Shown: positions 44,375-52,842, counted from the first letter of the stretch. The stretch: DNA of 58,777 nt from Treponema sp. (GCA_009784975.1 WQXG01000008.1:1-58777), one strand, 5' to 3'. Program-made: numbers and translations. Notes: generated by a model not told the origin, from the sequence alone.

Positions 44375-46231
44375 GTGACTTTTTGGGATAAAAATAAAAA
44401 AATCTTACAGCAGCAGTACGGCGGTCTCTTTGAAGAAATAACCAAAGGTGAAAACAATGGCTTTTTGCCGGAAGATTTAAAAATAGAAACTACTCCTTTA
44501 GGTGAACTTACGCTTAGCATAAAAGGAATTTATGTTCACTCCCAAAGAGATCCTCTGCGTGAAGCGCAGCGGCTCTCTGAATCTGTTGCTGCGGAAAATG
44601 GAGCAGTTGTTATACTTGGATTTGGACTTGGTTATGCGGCAGAGGCTGCCGTAAAACTCGGGCGTCCTGTTATCGTTGCGGAAAAAAATAAAAATATTCT
44701 GCTTAAAGCATTTGAACTGCGTGATTTTACCGATTTTCTTTCCCAAAACAGAATTATATTTATTGTTGGAGGCAGCGGCGAAGGAATAGTAAACGCTCTT
44801 GAAATAGCAAATGATCCCTCTTGTTTTGTATGTGCTTCCGGCAAAAAAGAAAAACCTTCTGTTATCCGCAACAAAGCCCTCTTTGGACTTGATGAAGAAT
44901 GGTACAAGGCAATTGACGGCAGAATTGCAGCATGGGCAATGAAAGATGATGTGAATACAGCCACCCACAGGCGTTTTGGATACAGGTGGATGCGCAACCT
45001 TTCGCGGAACATGAGCGTCATACGCGATTATCCCGGCGTTTTGCATCTTAAAGACCTGGCTGCTTCCAATATACCTGTTTTTCTTGCCGCCGCAGGACCC
45101 AGCCTTGATAAAATCAAACCCTTGTTACGTGAAATCCATGAAAGGTGCATTATAGTCGCAGTTGATACCAGTTTGCGTTTTTTTGTTCATAACGGCATAC
45201 AGCCTGATTTTACAGTTGTTATGGATCCCCAATTCTGGAACAGCCGCCATCTAGACCGCTGCGATCCAAACACGGCGCTTGTTGCAGAGACTGCGGTTTA
45301 TCCGCCTGTTTTAAGAATGCAGTTTAAAAACAAGTTTCTTTGCGGCTCCATGTTTCCGTTAGGTGAATATATTGAAAAACAGGTTGATCCCAAAGGCACT
45401 CTGGCAGCAGGCGGATCTGTTGCAACCACGGCATGGGATTTTGCCAGATTACTCGGCGCCGGTGAAATTTGGATAGCAGGGCTTGATCTTGCGTTTCCTG
45501 ATTTAAAAACACATTTTAAGGGAGCGCGTTTTGAAACAATTTCCAATTCCGCCTCCAGCCGCTTTAGCCCTGGGGAAAATTGGGTAGTGCGTTCTCTCCG
45601 CGACGGTTTTCCCTTTAAAGCCGCTTCTGCAAAAGGCGCGCAGGTTCTTACAGATAAAAGATTATCCCTTTATGCCGCATGGTTTAACAGCCAGTTCCGC
45701 CGGCATACGGTGAAAAATTACTGTCTTTTTCCCGAAGGTTTGGCTATTACAGGACTGCAAGCCGAAAGCACGGAAAAATTCCTTGCTTTGCCGGTAATCC
45801 GCAGCGAGATAGATAGCCGCATTAAAGAGGCATTTTTACAAATAGAAAATAAATTTAACGGACTTAACGAAAAAAACAATAGAGCGCAGCGGTATGAAAA
45901 CGCGGTATCTGTTTTAAAACAATCTCTTGAAATTTTAAAAGACGATGCTGTCAGGGGAGAGGAGATCGCAAGAGCCGCTCCAGGCGGTGCCGCTTCTAAA
46001 GGCAATTTGAATTTAAAAGAACAGGAAAAAGTTTATAAAGAGCTGGAAATAATAGCACAGCGTGTAAAGATGAGCGAAGTTAAAAAAATAGCAGATTTTA
46101 TGTCTTCGCCCGCACAGGATGCGCTCGCATTGGAAGACAATGATCCATTTTGCGCATATTTAAAGTCAATGCTTGGGATGTTTTCAGGGATAAAGCGTTC
46201 CTGCGATTTTATTTTACGCGAAATTACTTAA
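44375..46231 (+). CDS. DUF115 / Maf-type motility-associated glycosyltransferase
   Basis: A protein of about 618 residues of the DUF115 (6-hydroxymethylpterin pyrophosphokinase MptE-like / flagellar Maf) family. Signatures: PVFLAAAGPSLDKIKPLL (about 235-252), IIVAVDTSLRFFVHNGIQPDFTVVMDPQF, and AGGSVATTAWDFARLLGA, followed by IWIAGLDLAFPD. Maf proteins place nonulosonic acids on flagellins in other bacteria. GTG codons at 44369 and 44375 could start it; AGAGG at 44365-44369 is spaced for 44375. The C-terminal part (about 480-600) is helical. The start of the gene is 26 bases after a repeat element. Confidence 0.82.
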   Translation: MTFWDKNKKILQQQYGGLFEEITKGENNGFLPEDLKIETTPLGELTLSIKGIYVHSQRDPLREAQRLSESVAAENGAVVILGFGLGYAAEAAVKLGRPVIVAEKNKNILLKAFELRDFTDFLSQNRIIFIVGGSGEGIVNALEIANDPSCFVCASGKKEKPSVIRNKALFGLDEEWYKAIDGRIAAWAMKDDVNTATHRRFGYRWMRNLSRNMSVIRDYPGVLHLKDLAASNIPVFLAAAGPSLDKIKPLLREIHERCIIVAVDTSLRFFVHNGIQPDFTVVMDPQFWNSRHLDRCDPNTALVAETAVYPPVLRMQFKNKFLCGSMFPLGEYIEKQVDPKGTLAAGGSVATTAWDFARLLGAGEIWIAGLDLAFPDLKTHFKGARFETISNSASSRFSPGENWVVRSLRDGFPFKAASAKGAQVLTDKRLSLYAAWFNSQFRRHTVKNYCLFPEGLAITGLQAESTEKFLALPVIRSEIDSRIKEAFLQIENKFNGLNEKNNRAQRYENAVSVLKQSLEILKDDAVRGEEIARAAPGGAASKGNLNLKEQEKVYKELEIIAQRVKMSEVKKIADFMSSPAQDALALEDNDPFCAYLKSMLGMFSGIKRSCDFILREIT

Positions 46232-47222
46232 TCTGAAAACCAAATTCTCCGCAGCTCCAGTACATTCGGTCTCCCGGTTTTTTAACATAGATTCGCAGCA
46301 ACAGCCTGCCTGTCCTTTGCTTTGGGATGCCAAACCTGGCTATTCTGGCAGGGAAATGACTGCTTATTCTTGTTCCCGACTGCGTAAACCAGATATAATT
46401 TAATTCGTATCCTTCATTCATTTCAAATTCAAGTATATCTTCTTCTGTTATTTCGGTTATTCTTGTAAGCTCCTGCGGCCATGATTTTACCGACTGAAAA
46501 AATTCCGGTTTTAAAAAAGGAAGATTATCAAATTCTTCCGCGCTCAGAGGCTGCTCCAGCAATTGATGAACGCTGTATGTTGGAAGATGATCATAAATAA
46601 AAATAGCAGGGTTTATAAAAAGATAGTCGGTTCTGTATTTTGCCTGAAATCCCTGTCCGCTTACATAACCTGCATTCCATGTGGTATCTATCAAATAACT
46701 TTTTCCGTTTATCGTAACCATATTCCACGCATGATTCGAGTTTGTAACATCTGTAAATCTGAACAGGCTGCTGCTGTAACCTCTGGCGTAGCCGTTAATT
46801 ATATTACATTCTATTTTAAGTATATCGCAGATATATTTGAATACTTCTGCATAACCTGCGCACACCGCATTGCCGCGCCTGATTACGGAAGTAAAATCCT
46901 GCGGCGCATACCGCCCGGAAAAATAAGATTGAGTATCGTATCTGATATTAAGCGCAACCCAGTCATGCACTTTTTTTACTTTGTCGTATTCACATTCTGC
47001 TTTTTCATTTATATAATCTGCAAGAAGCTGAATAAACTCAAGCGGAGCATTCTGCCGCCGGGAAGTTATTTCCCTTGGCAATTGCCTGATTACAGGATCT
47101 GGAGCATTAGCCTGATAAGTAAAAGCCGCTTCCCCGTCCGCTCCCGGCACAACAACCTGAAATTGAGCAAAAGCCGCTGTGCAGATGATTGTGAATAATA
47201 AAAATAATGTTAGTTTTTTCAT
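46224..47222 (-). CDS. Exported transglutaminase-like domain protein
   Basis: A 332-residue exported protein with signal peptide MKKLTLFLLFTIICTAAFA (cleavage before QF). The transglutaminase/protease core has Cys in RRGNAVCAGYAEVF, His in SNHAWNMV and Asp in YLIDTTWN, within the usual order. The C-terminal 120 residues are beta-rich and unassigned. The frame is open 96 bases further upstream, but that part crosses a repeat element; the signal peptide and promoter fix the ATG at 47222. Its stop overlaps the DUF115 end by eight bases. Confidence 0.85.
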   Translation of the reverse strand: MKKLTLFLLFTIICTAAFAQFQVVVPGADGEAAFTYQANAPDPVIRQLPREITSRRQNAPLEFIQLLADYINEKAECEYDKVKKVHDWVALNIRYDTQSYFSGRYAPQDFTSVIRRGNAVCAGYAEVFKYICDILKIECNIINGYARGYSSSLFRFTDVTNSNHAWNMVTINGKSYLIDTTWNAGYVSGQGFQAKYRTDYLFINPAIFIYDHLPTYSVHQLLEQPLSAEEFDNLPFLKPEFFQSVKSWPQELTRITEITEEDILEFEMNEGYELNYIWFTQSGTRISSHFPARIARFGIPKQRTGRLLLRIYVKKPGDRMYWSCGEFGFQIK

Positions 47223-47229
47223 AATTGTT

Positions 47230-47258
47230 ATTGTAGGGGAATTAGCGTGAAAAATCAA
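47230..47258 (-). promoter_or_regulatory. Candidate leaderless promoter, partly formed by a repeat-element edge
   Basis: On the minus strand TTGATT (complement of 47253-47258), 17 bases, TACAAT (complement of 47230-47235), seven bases, ATG at 47222. No Shine-Dalgarno sequence. The last two bases of the -35 (first on the minus strand) belong to the palindromic element that begins at 47257, so insertion of the element may have created or altered this promoter. Confidence 0.55.
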
Positions 47259-47347
47259 CCGGCAGCAGCTCAGAAATGTATGCCTAAAGATTATACTTGG
47301 GGTCCTGTCGGCCGGCAAGTATGTTTCTGGGCATACATTTCTGAAAC
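47257..47347. repeat. MITE-like palindromic element, copy 1
   Basis: A 91-base block identical to 48965-49055. It has 14 bp terminal inverted repeats CAGAAATGTATGCC (47271-47284) and GGCATACATTTCTG (47330-47343), an inner pair ATACTTG / CAAGTAT, and the core GGGGTCCTGTC. It lies between the starts and stops of neighbouring exported-protein genes. No open frame is present. Confidence 0.85.
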
Positions 47348-47348
47348 A

Positions 47349-47864
47349 CTAATAATTTTTCTTAATAACAACCCCTGTAGCGTTATATAAATAAGATTTG
47401 CCTGACGGTTGAACATACTCAATGTTTATATTGCGAATATCGATTTCTTCTTCAGGATGTCTTTGTCTTGCAGCATCCAGCAAAGCTTCTCTGGCAGCCG
47501 CGGTTATTCTCCGTGATTTACCTGAATTAATTGCAAGGTATTGAATTAAAGATAATCCCAATCCGGCTCCGGATGTTATAGAGCCTATCAAAAGCATCTG
47601 GCTCTCGTAACCGGGTCCTGGATTTGCCATTATATAGCTTCCTACGCCAACTACTATTAAACCCATAACTCCTAAAAAACCAATACCAATTTTTTCGTTA
47701 ATTTCAAAACTTGTAGTAATTTGTTCAATAACTTGAGGATTCGGTATTTGCGATAAAGGCATATGGGTTTTTGATGAAATGCAGCCTGTAAAGCCAAAAA
47801 GCAAGCTTATCGCTAAAGCAAAACAAACACATCTTTTTTTCATATTTTTTACCTTTTTAATCAT
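47349..47864 (-). CDS. Membrane-spanning lipoprotein, unknown function
   Basis: A 171-residue protein with lipobox LFGFTGC. Two hydrophobic segments follow (about 58-78 and 88-110), then a C-terminal region rich in helix and strand ending with the text NATGVVIKKNY. Two starts are possible: ATG 47864 with a GGGGG ribosome site, or ATG 47843 with AAGG. I do not recognise the family. Similar small lipoproteins with a C-terminal 'ARQRHPEEEIDIRNI' kind of segment are common in treponemes. Confidence 0.65.
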   Translation of the reverse strand: MIKKVKNMKKRCVCFALAISLLFGFTGCISSKTHMPLSQIPNPQVIEQITTSFEINEKIGIGFLGVMGLIVVGVGSYIMANPGPGYESQMLLIGSITSGAGLGLSLIQYLAINSGKSRRITAAAREALLDAARQRHPEEEIDIRNINIEYVQPSGKSYLYNATGVVIKKNY

Positions 47865-47952
47865 AATCTTTACCCCCTAATAATACTAATATAATATCAT
47901 TTATAAGAATACGTGTCAACAACTAGTTGAATGAATGTATAATTAATCATAT

Positions 47953-48285
47953 ATGAAGAGCAAAAAGACCGCTTTACGCTGGATTTTAGCGTCAAATCTA
48001 AAAAAACACCGTAAAATGCTTGGTCTATCACAGGAAAAACTTGCTGAATTAGCAGATTTGTCATGGCAAACCATAAATAGCATTGAGTGCCACAGGACAT
48101 GGGTAAGCGATAATACCCTTGAAAGCCTTGCCGATGCTCTTAAAATAGATACTTTTCAATTATTATTACCATTGGAAAATACCATTCAAAAGCCGATTAC
48201 CCCCAACGAAGCAGTCAAAAAAATGGTAAAAATAAAAAGAGCCTTTGACGATTCCTTCAATGAGATAGTGAATTTGATTAAATAG
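47953..48285 (+). CDS. XRE-family helix-turn-helix regulator
   Basis: A 110-residue DNA-binding protein. The HTH occupies about 13-68 (LASNLKKHRKMLGLSQEKLA, ELADLSWQTINSIECHR). The C-terminal helix (90-110) could mediate dimers. TATAAT at 47938-47943 ends nine bases before the ATG, and a palindrome CAACTAGTTG at 47922-47931 lies just upstream as a possible operator. It is immediately upstream of hicAB, and could regulate it, but HicB has its own DNA-binding region. Confidence 0.83.
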   Translation: MKSKKTALRWILASNLKKHRKMLGLSQEKLAELADLSWQTINSIECHRTWVSDNTLESLADALKIDTFQLLLPLENTIQKPITPNEAVKKMVKIKRAFDDSFNEIVNLIK

Positions 48286-48316
48286 AGCCAGCACCGGCTG
48301 CATGTTCCGACTTCAC

Positions 48317-48346
48317 TTGACAAATGATAGCATATATGCTATCATT
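48317..48346 (+). promoter_or_regulatory. hicAB promoter with 24 bp palindromic operator
   Basis: TTGACA (48317-48322) is followed after 17 bases by TATCAT (48340-48345) and, after seven more bases, the hicA ATG at 48353. A perfect 24 bp palindrome (48323-48346; half-site AATGATAGCATA) fills the spacer and overlaps the -10, so a bound dimer or tetramer of HicB would block RNA polymerase. No Shine-Dalgarno sequence precedes hicA. Confidence 0.8.
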
Positions 48347-48352
48347 AAATTA

Positions 48353-48598
48353 ATGGGTAAAAAAGACAAGCTAATTAAAAGAATTTTTGAAGGCAAACTA
48401 GATATAACTCCTGATGAAGCTGCAAAGATTCTTGAAAAGCTTGGATTTGTTTCGACACCAACTAGCGGTTCTCATCTCACTTTTAGAAAACCAAACCGAC
48501 AGTCGGTTACAATTGTTATAACTCAGAAGCCGTTGAAAACATACTTGATAGAAAAGTTGCAAGAAGCGTTGAAAAACGAGGGGTACAAGAATGACTAA
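48353..48598 (+). CDS. hicA: HicA-type mRNA interferase toxin
   Basis: An 81-residue HicA toxin that cuts mRNA independently of ribosomes. The double-stranded-RNA-binding fold carries the catalytic His in SGSHLTFRKP, preceded by KILEKLGFVSTPT. The frame can be read from a codon further upstream at 48302, but the promoter and palindrome lie in that part, so ATG 48353 is preferred. It overlaps hicB by eight bases. Confidence 0.92.
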   Translation: MGKKDKLIKRIFEGKLDITPDEAAKILEKLGFVSTPTSGSHLTFRKPNRQSVTIVITQKPLKTYLIEKLQEALKNEGYKND

Positions 48599-48965
48599 AA
48601 AAAACTTAAATTATTATTTAAAATTACCTTACACTTACGTAATTGAATGGTCTGATGTTGACGGTTGTTTTTTGGGCAGCATAATTGAACTTGAACGTAA
48701 TATGACATGCGGTCAAACTCGAGAGGAAGTTTTGGCAAATCTTAAAGAAGCTATTGTTTCTTATGTAACAACAAGTCTTGATAATAAAATGGAAATTCCA
48801 GAACCTCTTAAATTGGAAGATTTTAAAGGAAGCATAACTTATCGTACAAGCAAAGAACGTCATTACAAACTTGCAAAACAGGCTAAATTATACGGTAAGA
48901 GTATTAACGCTTTTATTGATGAAGTAATAGGTGAAAAATTAAAAGATTTGGCACCAGCACATTAA
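48591..48965 (+). CDS. hicB: HicB-type antitoxin
   Basis: A 124-residue HicB antitoxin: an N-terminal degenerate RNase-H-like domain (YTYVIEWSDVDGCFLGSI, TREEVLANLKEAI) and a C-terminal ribbon-helix-helix (KLAKQAKLYGKSINAFIDEV) that should bind the palindrome at 48323-48346. Its stop codon abuts the second palindromic element at 48965. Confidence 0.92.
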   Translation: MTKKNLNYYLKLPYTYVIEWSDVDGCFLGSIIELERNMTCGQTREEVLANLKEAIVSYVTTSLDNKMEIPEPLKLEDFKGSITYRTSKERHYKLAKQAKLYGKSINAFIDEVIGEKLKDLAPAH

Positions 48966-49055
48966 ACCGGCAGCAGCTCAGAAATGTATGCCTAAAGATT
49001 ATACTTGGGGTCCTGTCGGCCGGCAAGTATGTTTCTGGGCATACATTTCTGAAAC
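48965..49055. repeat. MITE-like palindromic element, copy 2
   Basis: Identical over all 91 bases to 47257-47347. The first base overlaps the last base of the hicB stop codon; the other end lies 35 bases past the stop of the next lipoprotein gene. Perfect identity suggests recent transposition or duplication of the element, or gene conversion. Confidence 0.85.
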
Positions 49056-49089
49056 CTATGGTAAGAATTGGTAGCAGCTGCCTGTTGCC

Positions 49090-49959
49090 TTACTGCTTTG
49101 TATATGTCATTTCCGGCATAAAGAATGGGAGTTCCATTTGTAAATTATTGCCGTCAAGCGCGTATTTCCATATGTATGCCTGTCTCATTGCTTTAATGTT
49201 GAACCATCTTCCGCCGTCTATGGAAGTGTCTGTTGCGTACAGGGTAATATATTCGCCGTCATCTGTGAGTGTTCCTCTTATGCGCACTTCATTTGGTCCT
49301 GTGTTGGAGCCGGTCAATGGAGGTAATTTTTGAATCCATGTGTTTCCCGCGAACTCAAAAGATTCGTCATACATGTTTTTCCAGGTTCCGTCGAATTTGG
49401 CAGGTGTATTGGATTCTTTGGGCGGATCCGCTACAACATCGCCGTAATAACCGCATGGCGTATATGTCTGATCCAGAAGCCAAATTCTGAGCTGTCCGTC
49501 CGCTCCTTTCCCGCCGCCTACAAAATAAATGTGCCCCGGCAGCATTTCAACATCCGGGAAAATAATATTGCTAAGGCTTGATGTTGTAGTTGTGTATCTA
49601 TAGGTAACAGAGCCTCTTACAGAATTATAGTCTACGCCTGAAAGACGCGTAATTTCTTCAACCCAGTCCAATACAAATGTATTTGTGCCGGAAGGAACTT
49701 TTACAAACCCCTGATTGTTTGCTCTGGTACCCCAGTTAACGGAGTTACCGTTAAACGATTTAATGTTAACAAACATAAATCTTATTTCGCTAAGCTGATC
49801 TGAAGCAACAGAAGAATCATAAACTCCCCAATCCCTGTAATGGGCCTGAGCCATTTTTACTCCCATTGACATACAGCCTGTCAATGTCAATAACATTACC
49901 GCTGTTAAAACGATAATACCGATAAGTGCCGATACTTTCGGCGTAAGTTTGTTCTGCAT
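49090..49959 (-). CDS. Exported lipoprotein, unknown function
   Basis: A 289-residue lipoprotein with lipobox LTLTGC. The mature protein is beta-rich, with FDGTWKNMYDESFEFAGNTW and RIRGTLTDDGEYITLYATD, which together look like a small lipocalin-like or beta-sandwich domain of the kind often seen in treponeme lipoproteins. AAGGAG precedes the ATG at 49959. I do not recognise a named family. It is followed upstream (same strand) by the large beta-helix surface protein, 48 bases away. Confidence 0.7.
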   Translation of the reverse strand: MQNKLTPKVSALIGIIVLTAVMLLTLTGCMSMGVKMAQAHYRDWGVYDSSVASDQLSEIRFMFVNIKSFNGNSVNWGTRANNQGFVKVPSGTNTFVLDWVEEITRLSGVDYNSVRGSVTYRYTTTTSSLSNIIFPDVEMLPGHIYFVGGGKGADGQLRIWLLDQTYTPCGYYGDVVADPPKESNTPAKFDGTWKNMYDESFEFAGNTWIQKLPPLTGSNTGPNEVRIRGTLTDDGEYITLYATDTSIDGGRWFNIKAMRQAYIWKYALDGNNLQMELPFFMPEMTYTKQ

Positions 49960-50007
49960 ATAGAACTCCTTTAAATTAATACACTGTCCGCAAGGGCAGT
50001 TTTATAC

Positions 50008-52218
50008 CTAATTGCCTGAACCCGAAGAGCCGGGCATTCTGGTAACATTATCATTGGAACCTGACAGTCTGTCAGTAAAATGGTGTGTTGCCGTATTGTT
50101 GGTGACTGTTCCGCCTGTTCTGTTATAACTTGAATTGCGTCCGACGAATACCCCGCCAACTGTTCTGGCGCTGTTTCCGGTAATTGAACCGCCGCTCTGT
50201 CTGAATATTTTATTACCCACTTCTTCTTTTCTTTCGTCGCTTATTCCGACTATATAAACACCGCCGCCATATCTTGCTCTGTTATTTGTTATTGAGCCTC
50301 CTGACATTGTAAATACTGCATCTATAAAATTATTTCCAAAACTAACACCGCCGCCGTCCTCTGTAGCAGTGTTATTGGAAATTGTGCCGCCTGACATGGT
50401 AAAATTATTCCTGGTAAATACACCTCCGCCATCTTTTGCGGCAGTATTATTGGAGATAGTACCGCCTGACATAGTAAAACTGCAATTAGAAAGCATAAAG
50501 TTCATCACACCGCCGCCGCTTTCTGTACTTTTATTATTTCTGATTGTGCCGCTTTGCATTACAAATGTTCCAGAGTTATTTACCCCTCTGTTTTCGTTGT
50601 CCCGAATATCACCGCCTGCAAGTGTAAGATCTCCTAATAAATTCACTATACCAGTTCCTTTGTTTCCTCTGATAACCGCTCCTTGACCTATTTTTAACTC
50701 CCCGTTCATATTTAATATTCCATCGCCGTTTTTATTTTCCGAATTTAATTCGCCGCCTGAGATTTCAATATATTCAAACCTGACTGCCCCTAATAAAATA
50801 CTTACAACATTCTTTCTGGAACCGGCTCCGGAAAGCACAGCGCGTGTTGCGCCCCATTTTCCGGTAATTAAGATTTCATTATTGCTTGTTCCAGAAAAAT
50901 CAAATACAGCGGTGTCACTTGTTTTTTCGCCTTCACTCTGATGATTTAATGTTCCAATAACAGTAATTACTTTTATTCTTCCGGCAGTTGCTTTTTCATA
51001 AGCCAGTGATAGTGAGCGCAGCGCTGTTGCCTCGGAAAGACCATCGTTATTATCATTGCCTCTGGCGCTTACAAAAAAGCTTTGCCCCCTGCTTGCGCTT
51101 GCTGCGCGGAAAGCTATATCATCGGTTACTGTTGTTGTTCTTGAAAGTTCAACATACATCGAAGATGCTTCATCTCTTCTGCCCATTAAATCAAGTGTTT
51201 TTGCAATAAATCCAAGATATACAGCTCTTAAATTTCTGTTGTTGTTTTTTCCGCCTGTTATATCTATTTCATAACCCCTGCGATATGTGGCAAGCGTTTT
51301 TTCTAAAGTGCTTTGTTTTTCTGCTGCAGGCACAAATTTATTTGGGTCAGTGCCTGTTCCATTTGCTGCATCAAAATACATACAGGCAAGATAATAATTT
51401 AAAGAATAATCTTCAAATGAAAAATTAGATGTTGTTTGAATGCCAAAGGTTGCCGCATTGCTTGGAGTATAATGCGACCTTCCTGTATGCCGGTAAGCGG
51501 GGTCCAGCTCCAGCGCTCTTGCCATGGAAGCTGCGGCAAGAACATTATCTCTATTTGATACATGATACATACCCATATCATAATGCGCTTTTGCGCTATT
51601 GGGGTTAGAAGATATTGCTCGCTGCAAAGCCCGAACTTTATCTTGTTCTGATCTGTTTGCTTCCTGTCTTCTTGCTTGTTCACTTTGAGTCCTTTGCCGT
51701 TCATTTCTTGCCTGAGTTAATTTTCTGCGGACAGGATCATCTTTTGTTCTAAAACCAAGGCTTGCATTAATGTTATACCCGGGATTTCCATCTAAAAAAG
51801 TGGTAAACTCCGGCTGGTAAAGAAAAGTGCCGCGAATAAACAGGGAAGGAGACAAATTTAATTCCAGACCTCCGCCGAATTTAATTCCCAAACCCCATTG
51901 ACCATTGGAAAACGGATTAAGATATTGGGTTTCAAACGTTGCCATGGGAAAAATACCTATACGGTTTTTTCCTAAATAAAAAGGATATTTTAAGCCAATT
52001 TCATATCCAAAGCCCAGTATATCAAAAGTTTCATTGATATTTGCGTACATATATAATGAACTTTCCAAATATTCTATAAAATCTCCGCCCAAAGATACGC
52101 CATAAGAAGACGCTCCTTCTTTTACCGCATACGATCCGCCTATTTGGTATGTATTACAGGTAAGAAATAAAGTAAATACAACTGAAATAAAAAAGATTGA
52201 TACTATTTTTTTAATCAT
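50008..52218 (-). CDS. Large surface lipoprotein: barrel, coiled coil, TPR and beta-helix repeats
   Basis: A 736-residue protein with lipobox LFLTC (Cys21). In order: a glycine-rich barrel-like region (about 25-165, FGYEIGLKYPFYLGKNRIGI), a charged coiled-coil (about 165-205), tetratricopeptide-like helices (about 205-375), and a right-handed beta-helix (about 390-720). The helix has near-identical turns such as FTMSGGTISNNTA followed by DGGGV, spaced about 25-30 residues. The DNA of those turns is also near-identical, so turns could be gained or lost by recombination. The helix ends with HHFTDRLSGSNDNV. AGGAGG precedes the ATG at 52218. The role may be adhesion or carbohydrate binding; both are inferences. 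Confidence 0.75.
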   Translation of the reverse strand: MIKKIVSIFFISVVFTLFLTCNTYQIGGSYAVKEGASSYGVSLGGDFIEYLESSLYMYANINETFDILGFGYEIGLKYPFYLGKNRIGIFPMATFETQYLNPFSNGQWGLGIKFGGGLELNLSPSLFIRGTFLYQPEFTTFLDGNPGYNINASLGFRTKDDPVRRKLTQARNERQRTQSEQARRQEANRSEQDKVRALQRAISSNPNSAKAHYDMGMYHVSNRDNVLAAASMARALELDPAYRHTGRSHYTPSNAATFGIQTTSNFSFEDYSLNYYLACMYFDAANGTGTDPNKFVPAAEKQSTLEKTLATYRRGYEIDITGGKNNNRNLRAVYLGFIAKTLDLMGRRDEASSMYVELSRTTTVTDDIAFRAASASRGQSFFVSARGNDNNDGLSEATALRSLSLAYEKATAGRIKVITVIGTLNHQSEGEKTSDTAVFDFSGTSNNEILITGKWGATRAVLSGAGSRKNVVSILLGAVRFEYIEISGGELNSENKNGDGILNMNGELKIGQGAVIRGNKGTGIVNLLGDLTLAGGDIRDNENRGVNNSGTFVMQSGTIRNNKSTESGGGVMNFMLSNCSFTMSGGTISNNTAAKDGGGVFTRNNFTMSGGTISNNTATEDGGGVSFGNNFIDAVFTMSGGSITNNRARYGGGVYIVGISDERKEEVGNKIFRQSGGSITGNSARTVGGVFVGRNSSYNRTGGTVTNNTATHHFTDRLSGSNDNVTRMPGSSGSGN

Positions 52219-52376
52219 TGTGCTGCCTCCTGATTTATTGTATTTTTCATTATAACACTCCTTTAAATAACGTCAAATGGTCATGATGACTTGTCTAGAT
52301 ATAGATAGTGTTATGATATAGCCAATTCAAGATATTTACAAGTACCTAATTACCCAAAACAGGATATTATTCTTTT

Positions 52377-52781
52377 ATGGGGTTCAACGAAAATCTAAAA
52401 GGAGAACTTGAATATAAAGGGATGCCGGTTAAAGAATTAGCCCATAAAACCGGTATTCCAAAACAAACATTAGATAATTACCTGCTTTCCAATGCCAGTA
52501 TGCCGCCGGCGGATAAAGCGGTGTTGATTGCTCAGGTGCTTGATGTATCTGTTGAGTATCTGGTGACCGGGAAGAGAAAAGCAAATAATAAAACAACACA
52601 GCGGCAATTAAGCCCCGAAACGCGTTCAATAGCAGATTGTGTCGAGCCGCTTTCCAGAGAAAATAGAAAAGTAATAGAAACCACTGTAATCGAACTGGCT
52701 CAGTTATTAACCCAGCCGTCTAAAAACGAACCTCTAGCCCTCACCCCGCTCCAAAAAGTTTTCCTGCGCCTGTTCCGGTAG
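52377..52781 (+). CDS. XRE-family regulator with C-terminal helix
   Basis: A 134-residue protein with an HTH (about 12-60, ELAHKTGIPKQTLDNYLLSN, ADKAVLIAQVLDVSVEYLVTG). A basic linker and a helix (90-134) follow. TATTAT at 52365-52370 ends six bases before the ATG, and no usable Shine-Dalgarno sequence is seen. It resembles phage- or plasmid-type repressors. It is the first gene of the horizontally acquired-looking stretch up to 53995. Confidence 0.8.
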   Translation: MGFNENLKGELEYKGMPVKELAHKTGIPKQTLDNYLLSNASMPPADKAVLIAQVLDVSVEYLVTGKRKANNKTTQRQLSPETRSIADCVEPLSRENRKVIETTVIELAQLLTQPSKNEPLALTPLQKVFLRLFR

Positions 52782-52793
52782 TATGATTCTACA

Positions 52794-52810
52794 GAATTTT
52801 GTAAAAATTC
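52794..52810. terminator. Small hairpin after the XRE regulator
   Basis: GAATTTT (52794-52800) and AAAATTC (52804-52810) flank a three-base loop and are followed by ctttt. It lies 12 bases after the regulator's stop and could end its transcript. A/T-rich and weak. Confidence 0.35.
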
Positions 52811-52842
52811 CTTTTGTAGTATCTTTACTTAAAAGGTAGATT

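Noticed and set aside
50008-50700. CRISPR-like regular repeats
   Set aside because: The repetitive DNA is in frame with the beta-helix turns of one protein; there are no constant repeats with unique spacers.
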